In this document: positions 27,701 to 39,700 of the stretch, in pieces
Layout: each line of letters opens with the position of its first letter
How positions within the stretch are numbered: the first letter of the stretch is position 1
Source: Gymnogyps californianus
Taxonomy: Eukaryota; Chordata; Aves; Accipitriformes; Cathartidae
DNA: 64,000 nucleotides
NCBI RefSeq assembly: GCF_018139145.2
Contig: NC_059477.1
Location: 30,049,502 to 30,113,501, forward strand
Reading direction: 5' to 3'
The notes under the pieces: generated by a model
What the model was told of the DNA's origin: nothing
Databases searched by the model: none
What the model saw: the letters and a program-made list of their open reading frames with translations, nothing else
Position numbers and translations under genes: made by a program

Positions 27701-30700
27701 CTTAATTTGTAATTAGGTTATCAATTAAATATTAAATCTTAACACTTTTTTTTTGCAGCACATGCTGCTAAACTTGAAGAAACAAGGTAAGATGCATTCC
27801 AATATTAAAATTTCTCTTTGATGTTTGCCACCTGTACTTGAGCACATGTCTGCAGAAGGAGGTTATAAGATTAGTTAAATGTAGAGAGTGTTAACCTCTT
27901 AACTGTGGTTTTGCTGTGGGTTTTGTGTTTGTTTGCTTTACATAAAACCTACTGTTCAAAGCAAAGCTCCTGTGTTGCTGTCCCATGGAAGATTTTGCCT
28001 GACTTGCTTACTAGCAGGCAAAGAGGTTTGTTTATGACTAGCTATGATTCTTGCTGGATATGAGCTGTAGTTCTGTGTGCTGCCATGTAAAGAGATCAGG
28101 TGAAAGCATGTGAGGAGGTCTTCTTTCTGAAATCTGCCTACTCTGGCTATGTGACTGAAATACATAATCAAGTGAAGGTCAGAGACAGGGAAAATACAGT
28201 AAAATAAATATTTGAAATATGCTGATGATTTTATATTCTGTACTATGCTTGCATTCATTTTTATATACTTAAGTATTTATTTTTATCTACTTATACTAAA
28301 TTATTCATGATCAACATTGAGAGGGAGGCCTTTTGGTTCTTTATTTCTGTACCTAGATTCTTTCTGCATGTGTAGGTTCATACTTGCTGTTGCAATGTAA
28401 AATACTCATATGAATCTGAATCATACAGTTTTCATATGCTTCCTTAAGGGAAGAGAGGAAACCAGGCTAAAAAGAATTACCTGGTAGCGAAGGAACTAAG
28501 TCAGTTCTGGTTTCTGTCTGTTGCCCTAATAACTTGTGAACATTGCAATGATCAATTGCAACCGAATTATTTTTAAGAAGTAGATGATCATAGATGTTAA
28601 GTGTCATGACAGTCAGGAGCTGGGTAAGGAATGTTGAAATAACATTTCAAAACAACAAGCTTAATACAGCTGTACGGTTTCTGTTTGTAGCAGCAGGGTT
28701 GATTCTTGCATGAGAGGGGGAGAAGTCTAGGAAGCCTGGGGACAAGGCTGCAGTTACTATAGTGGAGGTCTGTCTGTCTTTGTGACCTTCTGTGTTGTCT
28801 TTTCTTCTTATAAAATGGGAAAGTACTCTTCAAAACTGGGTGTCATTAAAGCGCTTAAAGATCCTCTGCATGCAAAATGTGACTGACTAATTAGTACTCT
28901 CGTCATGCTGTGTTGTCATGCCCTTCTCCGAGTTTCATGCTGCTTAGGTCATTCTGAGAGTGGGAAGAGAAACTTCATATGCAGTTTATCCTTCTGATAA
29001 GACGGCTGTCTTCTGATGTGCACCTAGGTGTGGCACTCTTATGTTAGTCTCCAGAGCAGTCTATGCCATTTCTGAAACTCTACACTCAAGCATTGCTAAT
29101 TGAAATGCATCATGAAAGATGTATGTTGTTCCATTCTTTTGTGTTAACTTGGCACAGGGGAATGTGCTACCCAGAAGGCATTCCTTAATATTTCTGTTAA
29201 ATGTGCACTATTCTGTGGTAATCTCCACAGTCTCTCAATAGAGAAGGTGCAAAGTTGGGAAACAGGCAAGGAACAGCTTGTTTGGTCTTGAGGTTATGGT
29301 ATTGAAGTAAAATAAATCTAAAGAATCGCTGAAGTAGATGCAGAAATCTATTTGAATTGTCAGCTTGCCAGGTTGAATAGCTATTGTCCAGACCATAAAT
29401 CAAAAGATTAATGGGTCGTAGGAGACTAGAACCATTTTTCAAAAGAAGTCTGGGAAAAAAGTTTGCTTTGCATGAGACTTATAATGCATAATTATTGTGC
29501 AGGGTGTTAATGCTTTTAGGTCTCTCGAAAATGTGAAATGTGTCTTGCAGATTCAGAAATCATCAGGAATAGGGATATGGGTCTTATTTAATTTATTAAG
29601 TATTTAATAATATAAAATTATTAATGCTGTGCTGAGCTGCTGTGCACATAATTTTGAATAGCTGCTTTTAAGACTCTGAAGCAGTAATTCAGTCCATTGG
29701 AGGTTGTATGCAGAAGAAACTCACAAATTTTTCTGATAAACTTTGTGATGTAAAACTTCAAATCAGAATAGTCCTAGTTATGGAAGAAACATAGTATCTA
29801 CAGCATGTAGGTGAGGTTTTAACAATGTCACATTTAGCTGGGTGTTTAACTAAAACTATATCGGTTTTGCTTTAAAAGTGCCCCACCTTACTGCTGAATC
29901 AGGAAGACTTTCTAAACCAAACTGGTTTAGGAAAGGAAGAGGAAAAACCAGATGAATTACAGATAAACTACAGCTTGAACAAATAAAAAATAATGTGATA
30001 CCCTTAGTTACCTAGGATGAGGCAGCTGACCTAAACCAGAAGTTTTTACGTTTTCTTTTGAGAACAGATAAGTCCTTTGGAAAGATCTTTGTTGGACTTT
30101 ATATTTCTTTCTGAAAATCCTTGCAGTTCTGCCAGCCTGCAAAAACAGTTTGTTGATCTGATTCTGATTTAAATTCTTTTTGTCTTTCAGCATTGCAAAC
30201 AATGCTGTTATGAACCAAACTAATGGATCACAAGTAAGGACTCTCTCTCTTTCATTCTTTTTAAATGCAGTTTTCATGTATTTCAGTACATTTGAGGATT
30301 TCATTATTCATTCTTAAAATCCAATGATTGACCAATTGAAAGTTACACACGGTTAACTACTAAATTGCATGCCAAGAAATGACTACTAATTTACAAGCAA
30401 GATAGTTGGTTAATTTAGCTGGAATAAGGAGGATACCCCATGCCCCAGTACTATAGAAACTATGCTATTTATAGATACAGATTTTCATAGGTACACAAAG
30501 TACCTTTGTGTGAGAGTTGTTATTATCCAAAGCACATTAATTCTATATGCTAAGTAACATTAAAAAAAAAAGGGGGCGCAATTCATCAGCACCTATGTTG
30601 ATTCCTGCTTACAGTATTTTTTTGAGAGGAATGCACCTGCAAATTAAAGAATACATTGTTAGCAAAACTTCAGTGTTTTCTGAGTTTGAGAAGGAAATCA

Positions 30701-33700
30701 GAGACACCTGTCCCCTCAGTACTTGTACACAGAATACCTTGTTTCACTGAAAAGGGACGTTAGTGTAAAGTAACTCTCCGTCTGAGTATCAAAAAATAGG
30801 ACTTGGAGTTTGGAAAGACCCTGTCTCACTTTCTGGAGCATTTCAGATGCAGAGTGCAACAGAAAGGGTCACATATTGGTAGAAACAGGGTTATGGTTTG
30901 TTTTAACATTAAAATACTCAGTCTCCGTTGATAGATAGATTGCCGCTCTGCCCAGGCTTTTGCCTTCTATGCAAAAGGAGTTGGTTTTTTCAGGAACGGT
31001 TATGTTTCAAATGGCAGTCCAAAGGCCTGCAACCCAAAGGTGCCAATCGTTATTGCAAAGTTACCTACAGAAGGAAAGCATTATTGCATGAATTTAAAAA
31101 GGACACGGCAGGCCATAGCTTTTTACTGAAATCTTTGAGCAGCCTTGGATTTGTTATGATCCCGGTACTGTGTGCCGTACTGGAAAAGACTGGGCATAGG
31201 TATCCAGTGCTGTGGAAGTAATGGAAGACAACAGCCTTGCTTTAGCTTTGTGCTTAAGGAGAAGTGGTGATATGTTTTGCTATGTGTAATGTGTCATTGC
31301 TTCATTAATGTATGTATACTAACTTATTTGTTTATGTGCTGTCTCCAAAGAGCTGGAATGCAAAGCCAAACCTCCCTGTCCTAACAGTGGTTCCTTCTGC
31401 CCCAGTCTTAGTGGAAATAGAAAACCTCCCAAGGAGCCCAGGAGCCAGCCAGCAAGACAAGAAGTGGTACGTTCTGCCTTGTTGGGAAATGAATTTTGCT
31501 TGCTTATGCGTGATTCAAGTGGCTGTTCCTTTATCTGCACTTAAATAAGCTGCCATCCTTGTATCTTTAATGTAAGTTGACAGTCAAGTTAGTGATGATG
31601 CAGCTGATGTGTTGCTGTGAATGTAGTGTGGGGAGGTGAGGACAACAGGCTTAGTCACTGCCAACCAAAAGAAAATTTCTTCAGGGGCTGAAGAAAAGAT
31701 TAAATCCAGAACAGCATTTTCAAGTCTTGGAGAGAGCTAGGTCCTTCTCATTTGCCGTAATACTCCTTGTAACCCTTTGCTTGGTATCATGGGGCCCAAG
31801 CACTTACCTTGATCCTTAACAAAATGCAGTACCTTGTAAACCAGTATCCTTGTGAATTGTCTTTCAAACCTTTTGAACCGGGCAAGCTGATTTTTTTTTA
31901 TTATCTTGGGTAGAATGGGAGCTTGAGGAAAATGACACAAGCTGAAGATAAGAGCTTTGATTTCATGTAATCAGAGTATTTGTTTTATGGATTGGATGCA
32001 TCTCAAAATGAGGATGATTTGTTTGAAGATAAATGTACATATCATTTATCTTTTCTTAAAGTAATTCTGTATTGCAAAGCTATTTCAAAACCAAAACTGA
32101 CATATATCAACCCAGTATTTGTGCACACGTCATCTTAACTTTTCAGCTTCTTGTGCATTCGGAGGCAGCATGGCTTATCCTAGAAGGGTAATTCTGGTTT
32201 CTGCGAGATTCTCCAGGAGCAGCAGCGATGGAATGGAGCAACACAAAAGCTCTTATCCTAAGCGGTTTCAGCCCTCAAGAGAAAAGGTCCTCCTCCCATT
32301 GTCGGGCATATGAACCTACTTTGCTTCAGTATCCCTTAAAAATAGATAATACCTGTTTCTAACAGTGCAATGACAAATGTACTTTAATTTTGTAGATCTT
32401 ATTGATTACAGACTTCTAATACTATGGATTTTGGATTATAAGGGGGATGGTAATACTGCTTTATGTGTTGCATTTTATTGACGTTTCAATCAGAACATAT
32501 GATCAATGCTGTTTTTCTTTCTTTTGCCCTTGATTTATCTAGTATCTGAAATCTGTGCTTGTCTATGATGAGATCCCGTTGATCACTCGATTCCTTCCAT
32601 GGTGGTGGGTGAAAGGTGGTGGTTTCTTTATTCTTCAGCATTCTCAATATGGTTTTATTTTTATTCTTTTGGTCTAATTGCAAGATGCGTGCTAGAAACC
32701 AATATTTGCTTTGGTGGAAGTGTTTGACTCTTGCTCCAAACAGCTCTTCTTGGGTATCTCATTTGTGCTAGCGTTCTTGCTAGTATTCGCAAGGCTTCTG
32801 TTGCTTATTGAAATCCCACTGCTTTTGTTCAGAAGCAGAGAGGACTCTGTAGCCAATCTGTTTCAGTTTTGGTCTTGGTACGCCTGTTTTAGGATTAAGA
32901 ACTTGAGCTTGTCTGTCTTAACATTGTCAAGGAATCTAAGCTTACATGCCAGCTGCCGCAGTATGTAGCTTTTTCTATAGAAGAGTTGGAGCGAATGTGA
33001 AATACACCTGCATGTAACCCAAAACAGTATGCCATAAAGAAAACAAGCTTCTTGGCAATTCATGCATTTTAATCAAGAGTGTAATGCTTGTACTGCATAT
33101 GTGTTACGTTTCTTAGAGACATATCATTATTATTGAAGGCAGTTGTCTTCTGGCAAAGAGGTTTTAATGTGTTCACTGGAAACAGTACTGCCTGTAATAA
33201 AGGGCAAATCCAGCTGTAGGAAGAAGACAACAGTTTGGAGCTGAGTCAGCAGTTGAGCTACATTCTAGTTTCCTAGATGGGAAGTGGGGTTAGGTTAATA
33301 TAATAGCCGGAACATATGTATTTATTGGGGGGGCTGTGACTTGGCTATTGCGCCTTCAAGTCTTGGTGTCTTGACGCTGCTAATAAGATCTCTTTTCAAC
33401 TGCTACTGTCTTTAATTGGTCTGTTTCTGCATGAATTATCTTTGCTTTCTGTCAGAAAAATAGTCTTCTTTTAGAGAGAGTTTGCCAAGGATTGTTGAGA
33501 ACACCACAATCTTTTGGACTGGGGATTTTGTAGATGGTTAGATTGAAGGGGTTTAGAAGTGAGGTCCCGACCTCATGAGTTTCTGTACTCTGCTTGGCAG
33601 ATGCCTGTATTGGCTACCTTGCAGCTTAGATCCCTTCCTGATGTCAATGTCTCCTTTAATTTAAAAAGTTAATGCTGCAGCTGCCAACAGCAATTGTGCC

Positions 33701-36700
33701 AGATTGTAGAAAGTACTTTGCCAGATAGGAAGGATTTTAGTGTTTTTATTTTTTTTCTTTGCTCCATTCCTATAAAATTGTCGGTACAGGTAAACTGTAC
33801 TGGTCTGCATGGTCTGAAAACGGTCTGGAATATTAGCTGCAAGGCTGGGAAGCCTAAAACACAATCAGTGTCTTTCTAACTTTAGTCTTTTCTCAAGAAG
33901 CTGTTTCTGTGCTAAGATAGGACAGGAGACAAAGGTTTAATAATTTTTTCCTTATTGTGGAATAAGTAGGGTGGTTTTGGGTTTGGTGGTTTGTATTTTT
34001 TTTTCTTGCTAGTGGATATAGCTTTCACTTAACCGCTTAAATTAGAGAAATGGGAAAATAATGTAATGAACTGTTGAGGATTGAAGCCTTCAGTATTCAC
34101 GGGTCACTTCCTCAGCATATTTCACAAAAAACAAAAGTTTGAATTTACCCATGGGTGACCTGTATATAAATCCTCTCTCTTTTTCTAAAGGAGGACTATC
34201 CCTGAGCGTTAATCATTTACTGCTCTTGTGAATCCTGCATGCTTTTCTGCTTCCCTGCCTTAACATGTGTAATCTTCCAACTCATGCGCTGGCTGCTTGG
34301 CTGTTCTGGCAGGGCTGGGAGTGTTAAACCAGGCTTTCTGGAACGTGAGAAGGTGGAATTTGAGCTGGGGGCTGTCCAGGACCCCTCTAGATGAACAGCA
34401 ACAATGTTTCCACTTTGTTTAGATTTGGGTCATTAAATAGAGAATTTTACATTAAACTGAAGGAATATGTTTGGTTTAGGAGTTTCCTTGCTTGAGTAGT
34501 TTATGAGAGAGTGCTTTTTCCAATCAGTTTTTTGATACCTGATTGTACCTTGCATCATCCTCTCCTAAAACATACTAGTGAAGGACCCTAGTACAACACA
34601 GACAACAGTTAACAGATCATTGTCCATTTTTTAAAGTCTTTTAAAATTCAGCTGTTTCAGTAAATTGCTTATCCCTGCTGCTTTGGAGATGCTTGTGCCT
34701 AAAGCCTTACAGTTTTCTAGCTAAGGGCTCCTGCATAAAAAATATTTTTCAAAACACTTTTTAAAGTGATGAGTGTTCTCCCTGGCTCCTCTCTCAAGCT
34801 TTTGGAGGACTTTATTCCAACTGTGGTATAGACTAGCCATAACTGTGCATGGCATTTCTGTGGTTTTGATTTTAGGAATTCAGAATTTAGAATTTACAAA
34901 CCCTTATGCCTTCATATGCAAAATTAGAAAGCAAGGTCTTAGTTTGTATTGTGACCTTTTTTAAAATGGTTCTTTTTCCAACTAAGTTTTTTATGTTAAT
35001 CAAGTATAGGTACAGTAACCTTCTTTAGTAGTATTTAGTCTCTCAGTCACCTAAATTGTGAATGATTTGTGCGTGCTCTACTGTTTGCTCCTGCACAGTA
35101 ATGCTCATTTTTCTGAGTTTCTGTTTTCTTCTCCCTTATTTTAACTTGCAGTAGAATCTACATTTTCCAGTGACTCTGAAAACTGGTGTTGCTTATAGAT
35201 GCTTGTTTCAGGTGTACATTTAGAGCTGCCACTTAAACCCTTTCAGCTTCCTCCAAATAAAATGCGCTGTATACTTGGGAGGTCTGTTCCGCCATCACAT
35301 TATTTTCTCCCATCTGCAAAATGTGCATGGTTCTTGCTCAGTTTTGTGAAGTGCTTTGAAATATGAAGTGCTTTTCATTTGGTAAGTGTAGACAACGTAT
35401 ACATGAGATAGCTTAACTTGTCATTTCAGACTTCTGCAAAAATGTGCATGATACCGAGCAGAAAAGGGGTTTATTTGACAGTATCATCATGTACACATAT
35501 ACTTGCATGCCTCTCTCCTTCAGTATTTGCCTTCCAGCAATGCTCTTTTTCCTTGCCTTTTAGCATCAATCTTTTTGTCTTTATCTTTGCTTTGCTTTTC
35601 CACCCTCTTTCTCATCCATACCTGTTTACTAATTGTGCCCCCTCCCGCTCCCCGATAATCCAGGCCCTTTGATGCTGCCGACCGCTGTCAACGTGGTGGA
35701 AACCTGTGGGACGCGTGGGCCCCGCCGAGGACCCGCGCTGCGGACGGACAGTACGCCGCTTTTGTCCATGAGCGCAATGTGAAGAATGCAGGAATGCATA
35801 GCGGTGCTGGCACCTATGCTGTCCAAACCACCATGACCAGTCTCTGAGACGTGGGCCTTTCTGGAGATTGAGACGGCTTTCTAGCAGAGGCTGGAAAATT
35901 ACGTTTTGAGCTGTCTCAGAGATAAGGACAACGGACCCAAAGCTGACTATAGTGGGGAAAAAAAGCTTTTATTACAAAGGCTTTACATATCGTGCTGTTG
36001 GTATTTAGTCTTTAAAGAAAAAAATAACATACAGACCAGAAGCCAGCAATTGCTCTTACATTAAAAAGAGTATATATATATCTTTTTAATTGTGTTAAGG
36101 TTTTTCTTAATGATTGAAAGATTTCTTTTTTTTTTCACCTGGGTTTAACTTTGAGAACCATGCAGGAAGTCACATTTGTAATAAAACTACACATGCAACT
36201 AGTGGGTTATAATGTGCTTTCAAAAATCTTAGAGAGTAAGAGGATGTAACTGCCCCTCCTTTTGAACCATGATTATTTAAAAATATCCAAGATAGATGGT
36301 TGATCTGAAAACTAACCTTTTTTTTTTTTTTTTTTTTTTTTTTAAACAAGTCCTCATCTGAAAAATATTGTTTGGAAATGGAATAGAATTATTTAGATTT
36401 TTTAAGAATAAAATTATCAGAACTCCTGAAAAGGCAAAAAGTAATTTTTTTTTTTTTGCTTTCTAGAAAATTTTCTCTCTTTTGCAGCTGTGCTCCAGTT
36501 GAAATGAAACAGAAACATTTCCTGACAAACACCAGTCCTACCATATGATTCACAAGGTTAATTGATAAGTCAGAGGTTAAGACTCCAGCTTCATGGCTCA
36601 TTGGTGTTCTTGGAGGCCTTTAACAACGTGAAGAACTACCTTTACCCTTGAACGCACTGTGTTTTTACATGTTTTCTGAAGTTAGCTGCTTTTAAATTGC

Positions 36701-39700
36701 AATATTCTTTTCCTATTTAAAAAAAAAAAGAGGAAAAGTTGTAGTAGAGTGCTTTTAAAATTCACTTATATTTAGATTTTAGGATAAAGAAGGTGTTTGA
36801 ATGATTTTCAAATTGTTTGAATAAGTTTCAAATTGCCACAGAGCCCAGAAATACAAAAACATTGTTTTCAGATATCCAGCCTCGAAGAACCAAGAAAGTA
36901 AGTCTCAGCCAGGACATAACTTAAAATTGCCTGAGATATTTTGGCCGCCTCGCCCTTGTATCTGACAGGGGGAAAGAGATTACTGATGAAATATGAGTCT
37001 CTATTTTACAACTCTGCTTAAAAAAAAAAAAAAAAAGGGACATGCAAGCTACCTATTAAAGATCTGTGGGATCTACAGAGGTGATTAGAGCAATCTGTTG
37101 TGCTATTTTTAGTTTTAGATTTTGCAAGGTGGATGTTGTAAACTTCTGGAGTGAAACATACCTATTTGTTTCTTTATTATTTATAAAGTTGCATAAGAAT
37201 ATGCAAATGAAAACAGGTGTTTTACCTTTAAAATATCGTATAATTTCTGTGTAGATGAGGGAGGAGAAGAAGCAACTAATTTGAGTGGAGGAATTTGGGA
37301 TAGTTTTGTATTTAAAATGCAAGAACATTGTTGCAATAACAAGTCACTGTTCTATTGCAGAGTTTGAAGTTCAGATGTGCTTATGTAGTGGTCAGGCCAC
37401 TGCAAGTAGTGGCTGACTCCTCGGGTATCAGAGAAGCTTTGTGTAGCTATCATAGAATTAAAGAATAGTTGAGGTTGGAAGATGCCTCTGGAGATCATGT
37501 AGTCCACCCCCATGCTAAAAGCAGGGTCGAGTAGAGCAGGTTGCTCAGGACTGTGCCAGCCAGGTTTTGAGTATCTCCAAGGATGGAGACTTCACACCCT
37601 CTCTGAGCGACCTGTTCTGGTGTTTGACCAACCTCACAGCAAAAAAGTGTTTTGGTTTTTTTTTTCCTTGTGTTTAAGTGAAATCTCCTGTATTTTGGTT
37701 TGTGCCCATTGCCTCCTGTCCTATCTCTGGGCTCCCTTGAGAAGAATCTGGCTGTTGTCTTTACTCCCCCCATCAGGTTTTTATACACATTGATAAGATC
37801 CTCCTGAGCTTTCTCTTCTCCAGGCTGAACAGTCCCAGCTCTCCAGCCTCTCCTCTTATGTCAGATGCTCCAGACCCTTTATCATCTTCGTGGCCCTTTG
37901 CTGCAGTCCCTCCAGTATGTCCATGTCTCTCTTGTCCTGGGGAGCCCAGAGCTGGGCACAGCACTGCAGGGGTGTCTCACCAGTGCTGAGTAGAGGGCTG
38001 GGTGTCCCAGCTGCCTGCAGTGTGCTGGCTGTCATGGGCTGCCTTGGGATTAACTGCAAGTTTGATAATTAAAGCTGTGGCTAAAGTTTTTGTAGTAGAT
38101 TTTTTGCATGACAGCAGAACGAGTTCAGATTCAGGATAGGGGAAGCAACCCTGGTTGCCTGAAATCCGTCTACCTTTAGAATTGATTTGGTTTAATATGG
38201 TGTATGTTGCATGCTTTTGCTATGTGGCTTTGAATCTTGCATACATCCTGAGGGTCAATTTTGCTCTGTGCTGGGCTTATTTTATAGTGTGACTTCATTG
38301 ACTTAGGGAGAATTGTTATCCTGGTTTCCACCAGAGTAAGTGACAGCTCTCAATAGCAGACGGAGAAGTTGTACCACACTAGTACCAACACCACCTAGCT
38401 GCATTTTTACAGGGACAGGTCACGTGCTCTAGGAATAGCATTGAGGAAACAGATGGGTGTCCTTTCTAAACAGTATGGTGGTGACAGATCTTTGCTTAAT
38501 ATCCACAAAGGTTCTGCAGCCAGCACCTTTTCCTAAGGGTGTTTTCTTTCCTGTAGTTGTTGACTTGCGTATATTACGCTATGTCACTATTTGGAATTAT
38601 CTTCAAACAAATGGGAGACAGCAGAAGTCTTGGAATGTGGAACTCAGCCTGCTTGATTAGAAACTGAAAGCGCATGAACAGTCTTCATTTGTAGGCTCAT
38701 ACATCCCCAGGATTTTTTCTTTTGCTTTCCTCACTTTAGAAGGAAAAGGAAGTTCTTTTTTTCTGAATATTTTGCATTTTTGTTAGGGGAAAAAAAAAAG
38801 AATTTGAAAAGGTGACAGGCTTAAATTTGCTACTCTTCTTACCTTCAGGAACAACATGGAATGCCCCAAAATGAAGGCAATGAACGAAGAACTTCATACT
38901 ATTGTACTACCTTGCAGAGTCAGTGTGAGAAACTATTCTGTGTCACTACCAGTTTGAAAAAATAAATTAGCTTGCGTGGTGCTCCATGCTGTTTCAAATT
39001 AGATTACTTGCAAAAGAATTATCTCTTTTGCAGCGGACTCGGATAGTTACTGTATTTTGCAGATTGTATTTCACAAACTAGAATGAAGTATTGTTTTGCT
39101 TCTCAACTAGGAAATAAAAAAAAAATACCCTTTGTAACTGACAGCTTTCTCAGTCACATTATGCATTATATGCTAAATAGTACATACTAATATCAATATG
39201 TTTGTCAGGCAAAAAGAAGAAATAATGCAGTAGCTAACTCCCTTAACTGTGGGAGTTCCCTGAGCATCTGACAACTTCTGTGTGATTTATTAGTGGGTTG
39301 ACAAACCTTTCCATGCACTAAAACCCTTTAATTATTCCTATATCCATAGTTACTTGTATAGCTTTAACTCCTGGTATCATTTATGAGCTTTTCCCTTAGA
39401 ATATTTCTTAAAATATGCTGATAGAAGTTGATTCTGAAGACATAAAGCCTGGCAGTTACTACTATGCAAAGTTCAAATATCCCTTTGTATGTGGGTAAAT
39501 AAGGAATGTCGAAAGCTAATGCCCATTTCATTCTTGAGTACTACACACTGACTGTTGTAGAAGTCCTACTTTTCCTGGGAAGCCTTTTATTATTTCCCTT
39601 ATGATTGGCATGACAGTTCATCAGTGTTTTGTAAGAGAAGTCAGAAATTTTGTGCAGTGACGAAAATAGTATCTTGTGCTTTTTACTTCTGTGGTCTGGC

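Larger units (their letters stand above)
24938..31350 (+). other. EPB41L5: EPB41L5 introns between exons 9 and 14
   Basis: Introns of 711, 1154, 679, 2404 and 1117 bp. Open frames at 26300-26620, 27956-28258 and 30928-31221 have no recognisable similarity. No mobile element was identified. Confidence 0.8.
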
